DNA from: Tenericutes bacterium ADurb.BinA155 | GTDB taxonomy: Bacteria > Bacillota_I > Bacilli_A > RFN20 > CAG-826 | DNA: 25,123 nt | Direction of reading: 5' to 3' | NCBI GenBank assembly: GCA_002068375.1 | Contig: MVZL01000004.1 | Location: 1-25,123 of the forward strand | Shown here: piece after piece, positions 15,931 to 23,442 of the stretch | Position numbering within the stretch: the stretch's first letter is position 1 | Layout: each line of letters starts with the position of its first letter | Made by a program: the position numbers and the translations under genes | Notes under the pieces: model-generated | What the model was told of the DNA's origin: nothing | The model's input: only the letters and a program-made list of their open reading frames with translations | Database searches by the model: none

Positions 15931-15967
15931 GAAAGAAGCTCGGGCCAAAACCCGGGCTTTCTTTTTT
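15931..15967 (+). terminator. Terminator of the two-ATPase exporter operon
   Basis: AAGCTCGGG and CCCGGGCTT pair (one G-T) around a six-base loop, followed by TCTTTTTT, seven bases after the permease stop codon. Confidence 0.88.
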
Positions 15968-15978
15968 GTCTCCCCGCG

Positions 15979-15987
15979 TTTAGGAAA
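15979..15987. promoter_or_regulatory. Operator-like motif copy 1, upstream of the GH81 promoter
   Basis: TTTAGGAAA, within GTTTAGGAAAC, seven bases upstream of the GH81 -35 box. It is the same core found at six other places in region 3, and a candidate LacI-family contact. Confidence 0.5.
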
Positions 15988-15993
15988 CTCTTT

Positions 15994-16021
15994 TTTACAG
16001 TTTGGGGGGATATAGTATACT
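15994..16021 (+). promoter_or_regulatory. GH81 gene promoter
   Basis: TTTACA (15994-15999) and TATACT (16016-16021), each five of six to consensus, spaced by 16 bases. The -10 lies inside a perfect 16-bp palindrome (16010-16025). The start is expected near 16028, giving a leader of about 98 bases. Confidence 0.7.
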
Positions 16022-16025
16022 ATAT

Positions 16026-16043
16026 CGATTTAGGAAACCGATG
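16026..16043. promoter_or_regulatory. Operator-like motif copy 2, at the GH81 transcription start
   Basis: CGATTTAGGAAACCGATG contains the shared core TTTAGGAAA followed by a CCGAT half, equal to the motif of the surface-protein promoter read in the other direction. It lies where the GH81 transcript should start, the classic position for repression. Confidence 0.65.
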
Positions 16044-16061
16044 TAGTTTAGGTTTCATCGG
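16034..16061 (+). promoter_or_regulatory. Alternative hairpins in the GH81 leader
   Basis: Two inverted repeats overlap: GAAACC (16034-16039) with GGTTTC (16051-16056), and CCGATG (16038-16043) with CATCGG (16056-16061). They share bases and cannot form together. A T run follows at 16065-16070. Might act as an attenuator, or reflect overlapping operators. Confidence 0.3.
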
Positions 16062-16125
16062 AACTTTTTTGCTTGTTTTGCAGAAACTTTGAGCCATACT
16101 TAAGGTAACTTCAGGGGGCTTTATC

Positions 16126-19100
16126 ATGAACGACAAAAGCCATTCGTCTATTCTCTTCGTTGCTTTAGCCATGGTTCTCACGGGCTGCGGCGGAACGACC
16201 TCGGGGTGTTCCCCAGTGAGTTCCAGCTCAAATTCGAGCACCGCGACCACTTCCGAAAGCGGAAACTCGTCAGCGAGTTCCACTTCAAAAGGCAGCGGAT
16301 CCACTTCGACTAGCCAAGGAAGTGGCACTTCAACCGCGTCCAGTGACTCGACGGGATCTCATAGTAGTTCCTCTTCGAGCTCATCCAGTTCTTCTTCCAG
16401 TTCTTCAAGCGAAGTCCAAGGCGATATCGCCGTGAGCGGGCTTGATGATGTGAGCCAAGCCCAAGGCCATTATTTCAATCCGTTAAAAGGGGTGAAGGCC
16501 ACCGATTCGGTCTCGGGCAAAGATATCACGCCCTACCTTAGTGTCTACGGCTCGGTCAATTATGGGGTCGCTGGCACGTACACGTTAACCTATAAGGCCA
16601 ATTACGGAACTTCCAAGTTTGAGAAGAGCCGGAACATCACCATTGGGAATTATTCTTATACCGCGCCCAGCCGGAGCAAAGTCTATTCGACCGCGTCCAG
16701 CCGCACCATTGGAAGTGGCTCGGTTCGGACCGGAACGGCCAAGGACATCGAACACGTGAAGTATTCGCCTTCCTATATCGCGGGCGATCTTCTCGATAAA
16801 CCGCTTCCGACCAATAACTGGTGGGGCACTCTCATCAGCGAGAACTATGGCGGCGGCCAATACTATTCGGGCGGCAATGGCATCTATACCAACTACCTCC
16901 GCAACGCGTTCTGCACCCAAGGCCTTGAAGTCACGAACGATGGCGAAGGCTTCATCCAGTACATGCAGACCCCAAACGGCGAACACACCGCTTCGAACCA
17001 CTGCCCGTTCTATCAGGACATGTTCATCAAGCCGACCGCGCTCAGTTCTTCCTATCAGACCCAAGTGATCGACTATAGCGATAACGCGGTTAAAGTCGCT
17101 TGCCGGAATGGCGGCGAAACGACCGAGGACCAAATGGTCGTCACGATGGCTCAAGGATCCCCCTTCACTTTGATTGAATCCGCCACGAAAGCTCTCCAGA
17201 TGGATTTCCGGAGCGCCGGCGTGACCGGAGCCTATAACTATTACGATTTAAAGGGCAATCTCATCACCCAGAACACCGCCTACAGCGGCCAATCGGTTTT
17301 GCTCGAAGTCGCGGGCGATCACGTCGCCTATGCTTCGACCGGCTTATGGAACTCCGCGATCGGGGGAGCGGTCTATCAGAATATCTATTTCCTTTTCACC
17401 GCCAGCAAGAACACCACCTTCACTCCCGCCCACGGGAACCATGCTTCTCCGATCATGAACGATCGGCTCGGCATTAACTTAGGCGACGATAACTATCTGA
17501 CCGTCACCTGCGTCCGGGGCGATCCGAGCGCCAGCAACACCCTCACCCCCGCCTTAGCGGAGGCCAATTTCTTTGCTAAGCGCGCCGCCCATATGAGCAT
17601 CGCTTCGACCACTTCATTCACGGTTGATCATGGTTCGAGCTTAGTGAACACCACGTTCCGCAATAACGTCCAATATTTGGATAACGACGATAGCACCGGC
17701 TTGCTTTTAGGCTTAATGCCCCATCAGTACAAGAAGAGCGACGTCACCCTCACCCCCTACTACCACAAAGGCTTTAAGGGCGCGATCAAGGTGATGGAAG
17801 GAAACAGCTTCACCACCAAACTCTCTTACGCTGGTATGCTTCCGAGTTTCACGACTCCGAACGATAGTTCCTATAGTGCAACCACGATGACGTCCTATTT
17901 GAAGTCGCTCGATGAGAATAACGTGATTGTGGAATCGCCGAACTACGATAACGACACCAACAACTACATCAATAAGTCCGCGCCGTATTGGAACAGCAAG
18001 GCCCTCTACCCCTTATCGCAAGGCTTAGTTATTGCCGATCAGATCGGGGCGAGCGATTATAAAGCCTCCTTCATCAAAAAACTCGAGTACGTCTTAAGCG
18101 ATTGGTTCACCTATGACACGAGCAAACCTTTGCGGGACAAGGATAGTAACCAAGCCGGCGACCGTTATTTCTACTATGACGATACCTGGGGCACCCTCTA
18201 CTTCAGCGATGGGGCCTTCAATACCGCTGGCGAACTCTCCGATCACCACTTCACCCATGGCTATCTTGTCTATGCGGCCGGGGTCCTCGCGATGTACGAT
18301 CCGAGCTTCTACGCGAAGTACAAAGACATCATCGATTTCGAGGCGAACGATTACGCTTGCTCCGATAAGAATAGTTCCGAGTTCCCCTATCTCCGCTGCT
18401 TCGATACCTGGGCCGGTCATAGCTGGGCCAATGGCTTAGGCTACTTCACCGAAGGCAATAACGAGGAGTCCTCCTCCGAAGGCCTCAATGCTTGGGTCGG
18501 CGCCTATCTCGTCGGCTTAGCCGATCAAGATCAGGATCGGATCGACGCCGCGATCTATGGCTTCACCACTGAAATGTACTCGGTGAAACAGTACTGGTAC
18601 GACTACGATGGCGATGTCTGGCTTAAGGAAGCCCATGATGCTGGGATCGGCGTCATGACGATTCAATGGGCTGGCAAGAACGACTATGCGACCTGGTTCG
18701 GGGCCAATCCTTCCTTCATCTACGGGATCGAGTGGTTACCGGTCGGCGAATATCTCACTTCCTACGCTTTAGGGACGAGTGAGCTCAGCAAGCTTCAATC
18801 GATCTATGGCTTATGGAAGACCGCCCAAACGGGCTGCACCGTCGATAAGGCGGTTTGGGCCGCGAACTTCCGGAGCGTCCAAGCGATCTTCGATCCGAGC
18901 AGTGCGATCTCCGAGTTCAGCGCGGATGCGATCCTCAACGATGACTACCCCTCTGAATTAAGCGGCGCCTACTGGATGGTCCATGCCTTAAAGGCGATGG
19001 GCTCCCATAGCGCCGACACCTACATCAGCAACGGCAACGTCGGAGGCTCGGTCTATCAAAGCGGGTCAACCTACACCGCCGAGATCTGGAATCCGAGCGG

Positions 19101-19191
19101 CTCCGAACAGGAAGTTGCGATCAACCGGAATGGTGCGACCGTAAAGACCGTCAAAGTCGCCGCCCACAGCTTCAGTTCCGCTACCTTCTAA
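16126..19191 (+). CDS. GH81 endo-beta-1,3-glucanase, secreted lipoprotein
   Basis: A 1021-residue enzyme that cuts internal beta-1,3 bonds of glucans such as laminarin, curdlan, callose or yeast cell-wall glucan. Layout: lipoprotein signal with lipobox LTGC (Cys21); Ser/Thr/Gly-rich linker (about 27-96) with 16 Ser in a row (80-95); an Ig-like domain (about 97-175, ending in VAGTYTLTYKANYG); GH81 from PLPTNNWWGTLI (about 225) onward. The acid Asp706 is in LSDHHFTHGY, and the base region NNEESSSEGLNAW carries Glu781 and Glu785 with the spacing of the family ESSSE motif. The C-terminal 50 residues form a small beta-rich end. AGGGGG precedes the ATG. It should act outside the cell, tethered to the membrane by lipid. 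Motif copies at the promoter suggest control by the LacI-family protein. Confidence 0.94.
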   Translation: MNDKSHSSILFVALAMVLTGCGGTTSGCSPVSSSSNSSTATTSESGNSSASSTSKGSGSTSTSQGSGTSTASSDSTGSHSSSSSSSSSSSSSSSSEVQGDIAVSGLDDVSQAQGHYFNPLKGVKATDSVSGKDITPYLSVYGSVNYGVAGTYTLTYKANYGTSKFEKSRNITIGNYSYTAPSRSKVYSTASSRTIGSGSVRTGTAKDIEHVKYSPSYIAGDLLDKPLPTNNWWGTLISENYGGGQYYSGGNGIYTNYLRNAFCTQGLEVTNDGEGFIQYMQTPNGEHTASNHCPFYQDMFIKPTALSSSYQTQVIDYSDNAVKVACRNGGETTEDQMVVTMAQGSPFTLIESATKALQMDFRSAGVTGAYNYYDLKGNLITQNTAYSGQSVLLEVAGDHVAYASTGLWNSAIGGAVYQNIYFLFTASKNTTFTPAHGNHASPIMNDRLGINLGDDNYLTVTCVRGDPSASNTLTPALAEANFFAKRAAHMSIASTTSFTVDHGSSLVNTTFRNNVQYLDNDDSTGLLLGLMPHQYKKSDVTLTPYYHKGFKGAIKVMEGNSFTTKLSYAGMLPSFTTPNDSSYSATTMTSYLKSLDENNVIVESPNYDNDTNNYINKSAPYWNSKALYPLSQGLVIADQIGASDYKASFIKKLEYVLSDWFTYDTSKPLRDKDSNQAGDRYFYYDDTWGTLYFSDGAFNTAGELSDHHFTHGYLVYAAGVLAMYDPSFYAKYKDIIDFEANDYACSDKNSSEFPYLRCFDTWAGHSWANGLGYFTEGNNEESSSEGLNAWVGAYLVGLADQDQDRIDAAIYGFTTEMYSVKQYWYDYDGDVWLKEAHDAGIGVMTIQWAGKNDYATWFGANPSFIYGIEWLPVGEYLTSYALGTSELSKLQSIYGLWKTAQTGCTVDKAVWAANFRSVQAIFDPSSAISEFSADAILNDDYPSELSGAYWMVHALKAMGSHSADTYISNGNVGGSVYQSGSTYTAEIWNPSGSEQEVAINRNGATVKTVKVAAHSFSSATF

Positions 19192-19211
19192 AGACGATTC
19201 TATTGACACTT

Positions 19212-19249
19212 AAGACCTTCTTGGGACCCCCCATGGAAGGTCTTTTTTT
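19212..19249 (+). terminator. Terminator of the GH81 gene
   Basis: AAGACCTTC and GAAGGTCTT form a perfect nine-pair stem around a GC-rich loop, followed by T5 or more. It separates GH81 from the surface-protein gene. Confidence 0.9.
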
Positions 19250-19251
19250 AG

Positions 19252-19267
19252 AAACCGATTTCCTAAA
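19252..19267. promoter_or_regulatory. Operator-like motif copy 3
   Basis: AAACCGATTTCCTAA (19252-19266) is identical to copy 5. With its flanking base the core reads GAAA-CCGA-TTTC, the symmetric CG-centred layout bound by LacI-family proteins. It lies just behind the GH81 terminator. Confidence 0.65.
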
Positions 19268-19271
19268 ATAC

Positions 19272-19291
19272 CCTAGACGGCATCTAGGAAA
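19272..19291. promoter_or_regulatory. Operator-like motif copy 4, palindromic variant
   Basis: CCTAGA, five bases, TCTAGG, then AAA: a perfect 6-bp inverted repeat whose right arm TCTAGGAAA differs from the shared core by one base. Confidence 0.4.
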
Positions 19292-19317
19292 GTAGCATCC
19301 ATGGCGTTTTTTAACAA

Positions 19318-19332
19318 TAAAAGCGCTTTCAT
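19318..19332. promoter_or_regulatory. cre-type box (catabolite repression)
   Basis: On the reverse strand the 15 bases ATGAAAGCGCTTTTA match the cre consensus WTGAAARCGYTTWNN at every defined position. CcpA with HPr-Ser-P binds cre in Bacillota. It lies 8 bases upstream of the -35 box of the surface-protein gene, so glucose repression is likely. Confidence 0.65.
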
Positions 19333-19339
19333 TTTTTTC

Positions 19340-19368
19340 TTGTAAACCGATTTCCTAACGTTTAGGAT
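19340..19368 (+). promoter_or_regulatory. Surface-protein gene promoter with operator in the spacer
   Basis: TTGTAA (19340-19345) and TAGGAT (19363-19368) with a 17-base spacer. Motif copy 5, AAACCGATTTCCTAA (19344-19358), fills the spacer. With the next bases it forms TCCTAA-CGT-TTAGGA (19353-19367), a perfect inverted repeat that covers the -10. A bound repressor would shut this promoter. Confidence 0.6.
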
Positions 19369-19398
19369 AGGAGTAGCAAAAGGTCACATTTTTGCCCA

Positions 19399-19412
19399 TT
19401 TTAGGAAAGGGG
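19399..19412 (+). promoter_or_regulatory. Ribosome binding region of the surface-protein gene with motif core
   Basis: TTTTAGGAAAGGGG holds another copy of the TTTAGGAAA core and also supplies the AGG/GGGG Shine-Dalgarno bases, 11 bases before the ATG. Confidence 0.45.
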
Positions 19413-19423
19413 ACAATTAACAA

Positions 19424-21376
19424 ATGAAGACCAAGACTACATTCATCGCCGCTCTTGCTGCGGCGGTGCTTACCGCAGGCGTTGGAACCGCGGTAATCCT
19501 CAACAAAGCTAACCCGGTTAATGCCGACACTCCCGTCAGCATTGGAACTCTCGCTCAGTTAAAGACCTATTTTGATGGAGCTGGGACCAACTGTGGGAAT
19601 AGCGCAACGCTTACGGCCGATATCGACCTTAACGGTGCCTATGTTTCCGGAATGGCCGGCGAATTTACAGCAACGTTCAATGGAAACGGGCACAAACTCT
19701 ACAACGGGGCCGTTGGTGCAACGACAAGCTTGTTTAACATTATCGGAGCATCAGGCATCGTTAAGAATTTGACCTACGATGTCACCGTTACGGGAGCGGT
19801 TGTTAGACCGCTATCCTATCTAAACAATGGTACGATCCAAGATTGCACAGCCGTGATTCGGACAGGTGCCGCCAGCGTGAACAACGTTGCCGCTTATGCC
19901 TATCTTGCCGGCTCAGGAGCTTATACCAATCTTTACACCGACTGGGTGGTGAATCACTCGGGCGCTGATTGGCTTTGTTCCGTTTATCGTGACCAAAGTA
20001 GCACCAAGGTCACTGGATCCTATTACACAAAGAACGGATCTCAGGCTTCGAGCATTGCTAATTTCCAGGCCGATGGGATGACTGAGTCCGCTGATGTGAA
20101 CTACTTGAATCCTTCTTCGAGCAGTCTCTCTACCACGATTAGTGGCACTGCTGCACAAGTAATTGAAGCCTTCGGCGCTACGAACACTTCCGTTGAAGCC
20201 GTTTCGGCTAATACAGGAGTTGCCACTGTTTCTGGTACCTCAATCACGGGTTACACCGTGACGGGCGTTGCCGCTGGCTCTACCACCGTTACCTTTATGG
20301 TCGTGAGCGCTCGCGGGACCTTCTCCGTTGCGACTCCGGTAACCGTTGTTGCTTCTGCTCCAGTCACTGCCGTTTCAGTGGCCGCCAGTGGTTCAGTCTA
20401 TGAGGGCAAGACTTTAGCTCTTACTGCCACATTGACCGGAACCGAGTATAGCTCGATCGCGTGGTCTTCGGATGCTGAATCCCATGCCACCGTCGTCGGA
20501 AGCGGAACCTCCGCTACCGTCACTGGCGTTGCTGCTGGCACCGCGAACATTACCGTGAGCGTTGTTAGCACCTCCGGAACCTTCACTGGTACCTGCGCCG
20601 TCACGGTTAACGCTTCGGTCTATCTTCCTGTTTACCTGTTTGTTTCTAAAACTACTCATGATACAACCGATTATTGGTCTCAAGCTTATCTATTTGCCTA
20701 TGGCGATTTAGGAGATAATACCCCGATTACCATGACTAAGGTTCAGGAAAACGGCAAAGACGTGATTTTACGTGCCGCTAATACTACTAATGGTGGTGCC
20801 ATTGATACCTGGCAAGTTTGGCTCGCCAAGATTGATATCACTGGAAAAACGATCAGTTATTCGAACACCTATTTCCAAGTGAACAACTCTTCTTCAGGCC
20901 GTTGGGGCTCTGGCTATCAAGTCACTTCATCCTCTGGTGCCGTTGTGTTCCTTGGCTATAAAGCTGCTGATGCTTATGCTAAAGCCTCTTACACTCCGGC
21001 GGACGTTGCCTCCGGCTTAACCTACTGCGCCTCGAGTATCTATAGTTCTTCTTGGCGCGATGTTAACAGCAGCATCTGCTATCTCGCTTCCGATGCCGCT
21101 TACGCTAACGTCGTTACTAATGGCTATGAACAATTAGCCACTGGCCCGAAGGCGTTTGTTGACATCGTCGACGATTCCACCACCGCCTATACTGCGACGC
21201 TCGGTGAGACCATTGCAATGCTCCAAGCCAAACATGCTGCGGGCAGCGGAACCGCTTATAACGCCGGTATCTTAGCTGGCACCGATTACCTCCCGTGGAT
21301 TCTTGTCTCGGTCGCGGGTATCGTCGCCGTTGGCGGATTCTTCTTCCTCTTAAAGAAGAAACACGCCCGCGCCTAA
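19424..21376 (+). CDS. Membrane-anchored surface protein with beta-helix-like and Big_2-like domains
   Basis: A 650-residue exported protein. A signal peptide (1-34, basic start, Ala-rich core, end near VNA) is followed by a region (about 38-200) of short strands with ADIDLNG, FNGNGHKLYNG and VKNLTYDV, resembling GLUG-type beta-helix adhesins. Two Big_2-like immunoglobulin folds follow (about 230-311 and 312-397, both with VTGVAAGT/S). An unassigned domain of about 200 residues comes next. The end is a membrane segment (about 624-643) and a basic tail KKKHARA, without an LPXTG motif, so a membrane anchor. No catalytic motif is seen. Codons ending in T (GCT, GTT, ACT) are far commoner than in neighbours, which suggests high expression or separate origin. 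Shared operators with GH81 suggest a role in glucan binding or adhesion; that is inference. Confidence 0.85.
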   Translation: MKTKTTFIAALAAAVLTAGVGTAVILNKANPVNADTPVSIGTLAQLKTYFDGAGTNCGNSATLTADIDLNGAYVSGMAGEFTATFNGNGHKLYNGAVGATTSLFNIIGASGIVKNLTYDVTVTGAVVRPLSYLNNGTIQDCTAVIRTGAASVNNVAAYAYLAGSGAYTNLYTDWVVNHSGADWLCSVYRDQSSTKVTGSYYTKNGSQASSIANFQADGMTESADVNYLNPSSSSLSTTISGTAAQVIEAFGATNTSVEAVSANTGVATVSGTSITGYTVTGVAAGSTTVTFMVVSARGTFSVATPVTVVASAPVTAVSVAASGSVYEGKTLALTATLTGTEYSSIAWSSDAESHATVVGSGTSATVTGVAAGTANITVSVVSTSGTFTGTCAVTVNASVYLPVYLFVSKTTHDTTDYWSQAYLFAYGDLGDNTPITMTKVQENGKDVILRAANTTNGGAIDTWQVWLAKIDITGKTISYSNTYFQVNNSSSGRWGSGYQVTSSSGAVVFLGYKAADAYAKASYTPADVASGLTYCASSIYSSSWRDVNSSICYLASDAAYANVVTNGYEQLATGPKAFVDIVDDSTTAYTATLGETIAMLQAKHAAGSGTAYNAGILAGTDYLPWILVSVAGIVAVGGFFFLLKKKHARA

Positions 21377-21396
21377 TCTCCATCCGATGAATCTCT

Positions 21397-21430
21397 GGGC
21401 GTCCTTCAAACATGAGGGGCGCCCTTTCTT
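21397..21430 (+). terminator. Terminator of the surface-protein gene
   Basis: GGGCGTCC and GGGCGCCC pair over eight bases (one G-T) around a 12-base loop, followed by TTTCTT. It ends 25 bases before the next ATG, so the following operon needs its own promoter or read-through. Confidence 0.82.
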
Positions 21431-21441
21431 ATCGAACAAGG

Positions 21442-21447
21442 TAGAAT
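21442..21447 (+). promoter_or_regulatory. Weak -10 candidate for the membrane protein/GH30 operon
   Basis: TAGAAT is five of six to consensus but has no good -35 and lies only nine bases before the ATG. Partial read-through from the surface-protein gene is an equal possibility. Confidence 0.2.
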
Positions 21448-21455
21448 GAGGTCAC

Positions 21456-21947
21456 ATGCAAAAAGAACTGATTGGCGAAAATGAACTGAAAGCCCTCAAA
21501 AAGAAGAACACGGGTCTCATCGTTTTCTTCATTGCCTGGACTTTGCTGATCGCCGGTTGGATCACGATCGTCTTCCTTTTTCAAAACCGTTCCACCGAAT
21601 ATCTTTGGCTCTATCTTGGCGCGGCCGTTCTCACGATTCTCCTCACCATCCTTCTTTATGTCTTCACGAAGATGGCCCGGCCGTTATGGGCTTACATGAC
21701 CTTCATGAGCAAGTGCGAGCATAAGGATCATCAACGGAATGACGTGATTCTGCTTGAAGAACAAAAAGACACCATCACCTATCAAGGGATTTTAACCAAA
21801 CAATTGAACGTGAAAGAGATCGATGAAGGCAATACTTGGACCATCTCTTACCAAGCCGATGAAAAACTCGACCTCAAGGTTGGCCAAGCCTATCAGATCG
21901 AAACCTATGACGATCTTTTGGTCGCGATCAAGGAGGAGCAACGATGA
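21456..21947 (+). CDS. Two-segment membrane protein of unknown function
   Basis: A 163-residue protein with two membrane segments (about 18-42 and 48-73) and a hydrophilic C-terminal part of about 90 residues, rich in strands (TITYQGILTKQLNVKEI, WTISYQADEKLDLKVGQAYQIETYDD), likely a small beta domain on the cytoplasmic side. No family recognised. GAGG lies close before the ATG. Its stop overlaps the next start as ATGA. It is the first gene of a four-gene run that ends with the GH30 enzyme, so a role in glucan handling is possible but unproven. Confidence 0.75.
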   Translation: MQKELIGENELKALKKKNTGLIVFFIAWTLLIAGWITIVFLFQNRSTEYLWLYLGAAVLTILLTILLYVFTKMARPLWAYMTFMSKCEHKDHQRNDVILLEEQKDTITYQGILTKQLNVKEIDEGNTWTISYQADEKLDLKVGQAYQIETYDDLLVAIKEEQR

Positions 21948-22597
21948 ATCTCGCCCCCACCAAAAAGAAAATCGGCGACTTCTTCGTCATGAATGGCTGG
22001 GCGATCGCTTTGATCGCTTTATTAAGCTACGCCAGCTTCTACTGGGGCCTTAACGCGATCGATTCGATCAAGAGTTACGAGAAGATTGATTACTTCTTTG
22101 AGAACTATGGCTTAAAGGACAACACCTTATCGAAGGACACGATTGCCCTTCTTAAAGATAAAGGCGTCCTTCAAAGCAACCTCTACGACGTCTCCCCCAC
22201 TTCAAGCATCAAGTCGGAGCAGTATTCCAAGTTCGGGGCCTATAGCGACCTTTGCGTCCTCAATCAAAACGATATGGATGACATGGTCGAGGTGATCGGC
22301 GATAACTTCATGCCGCTCGACGTCACCTTCAAGGCAAAGTATACAGAAGGCCTTCAAAAGAACTATTCCTTCTTTAGCGCTTACGCGACCGATTACGCGA
22401 TCAAGATCTATGATCCGAATGATGCGACCTATAGCAGTCAATTCACCTATAGCAACCTCCTCACTTTCACCAAAGAGAATGTCACTCCGATCGCCTATTA
22501 CCTTTGCATCCCCTTAAAGTCGGTGAACTATGGGGCCACTACAAGCAATGGCTTTACCGCGCTTAATTTCTTCCTTAAAACCTACGAGGCCGTATGA
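21944..22597 (+). CDS. Single-segment membrane protein with extracytoplasmic domain, unknown function
   Basis: A 217-residue protein with one N-terminal membrane segment (about 18-36, after a basic start KKK) and about 180 residues outside. The outer part is polar with many Tyr, Asn and Ser and short alternating strand and helix segments; no motif is recognised. A strong AAGGAGG stands before the ATG at 21944. Both ends overlap neighbours by ATGA (with the gene before, and with the YesL-like gene after), so the three membrane proteins are made together and may form a complex. Confidence 0.75.
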   Translation: MNLAPTKKKIGDFFVMNGWAIALIALLSYASFYWGLNAIDSIKSYEKIDYFFENYGLKDNTLSKDTIALLKDKGVLQSNLYDVSPTSSIKSEQYSKFGAYSDLCVLNQNDMDDMVEVIGDNFMPLDVTFKAKYTEGLQKNYSFFSAYATDYAIKIYDPNDATYSSQFTYSNLLTFTKENVTPIAYYLCIPLKSVNYGATTSNGFTALNFFLKTYEAV

Positions 22598-23442
22598 AAA
22601 AAGAAAAACCCGTGATTGATCCTTCGGAAGATCGAGCCTTGCCCGCAAACCGGTGGGTTCTTTTAAAGGACACCCTTCATTATCGCTTCTGGGACTTGGT
22701 CGCGGTCAGTTTGCTGACCGCCCTCTTCTATATCCCGATCATCGCCTGGCTTCTTTTCGCCGCCTTGACGAATCTGGGTGACGCTTCCAACTTCAACAAC
22801 ATCCTGATGACCTATCTCATCGCGATCCCCCTCATTGCTTTCGCGGGATTAGGGATGGGCGGTCTCTTCTATTTCTCGAAGAAACTCGCCTGGGGGAGCG
22901 GAGCGAGCTTACCGAGCGACTTCTTTGAGGGGATCAAGAAGAACTGGGCGATGTTTCTTGGGACCTACTTTGTGATCGGGCTCCTCTATTTCTTACTGAA
23001 GATTGATTTGGAAGCTCTCGCCCTCTCCTCGTCTTTGCCGGCTTGGGGCAAAGCGATGCTATCGGGATTAAGCTATGGGATCTTCACCCTTTTCCTCATG
23101 GCCCTCTTCTTTATCCAAACCCAAACGGTGACCTATGAAGGCGGCTTCTTCCGACTCCTCATGAATGGAATTCGTTTCACCTTCGGCGCGATCCTCAAGA
23201 ACTTAGCGATCTTCGCGGCGCTTCTTGCCCCTTTCTTCGTCTACGAATTCGTTCCTTCGCTTTACGCGGTCATCATCCCGATCGCCTTCTTGGCGCTTTT
23301 CTACTTTGGATTCTCCGGGTTCTTCTTCACCGAATATAGCCATTCCTTATTCGATATCTCCATTAACCCGAAGCAATACCCTGAAATCATCCGGAAAGGA
23401 CTGGCCCCCACCCATGAAAGCCATTCAGATCACCTCGACTAA
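22594..23442 (+). CDS. Polytopic membrane protein, possibly YesL/DUF624-like
   Basis: A 282-residue protein with a hydrophilic N-terminus and about six membrane segments. The first, LVAVSLLTALFYIPIIAWLLFAAL, and the spacing of the others recall YesL (DUF624) proteins, which commonly sit beside sugar transporter and glycosidase genes in Bacillota; the resemblance is modest. It overlaps the previous gene by ATGA and the GH30 gene by 29 bases. The C-terminal end is short and charged. Its context supports a role in carbohydrate uptake or envelope function; the biochemical role of YesL proteins is unknown. Confidence 0.7.
   Translation: MKKEKPVIDPSEDRALPANRWVLLKDTLHYRFWDLVAVSLLTALFYIPIIAWLLFAALTNLGDASNFNNILMTYLIAIPLIAFAGLGMGGLFYFSKKLAWGSGASLPSDFFEGIKKNWAMFLGTYFVIGLLYFLLKIDLEALALSSSLPAWGKAMLSGLSYGIFTLFLMALFFIQTQTVTYEGGFFRLLMNGIRFTFGAILKNLAIFAALLAPFFVYEFVPSLYAVIIPIAFLALFYFGFSGFFFTEYSHSLFDISINPKQYPEIIRKGLAPTHESHSDHLD

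Noticed and set aside
16126..16188. Sec signal with cleavage after an Ala rather than a lipobox
   Set aside because: LTGC directly after the hydrophobic stretch is a good lipobox and the Ser/Gly linker behind it is typical for lipoproteins.
16585..18439. Open frames antisense to and out of frame with the GH81 gene
   Set aside because: They arise from the codon bias of a long gene with well-supported catalytic motifs.
23225..23413. Longer GH30 frame beginning at 23225
   Set aside because: The added segment lies entirely within the YesL-like gene, in another frame, and reads as Ser/Pro-rich shadow sequence with no signal peptide.
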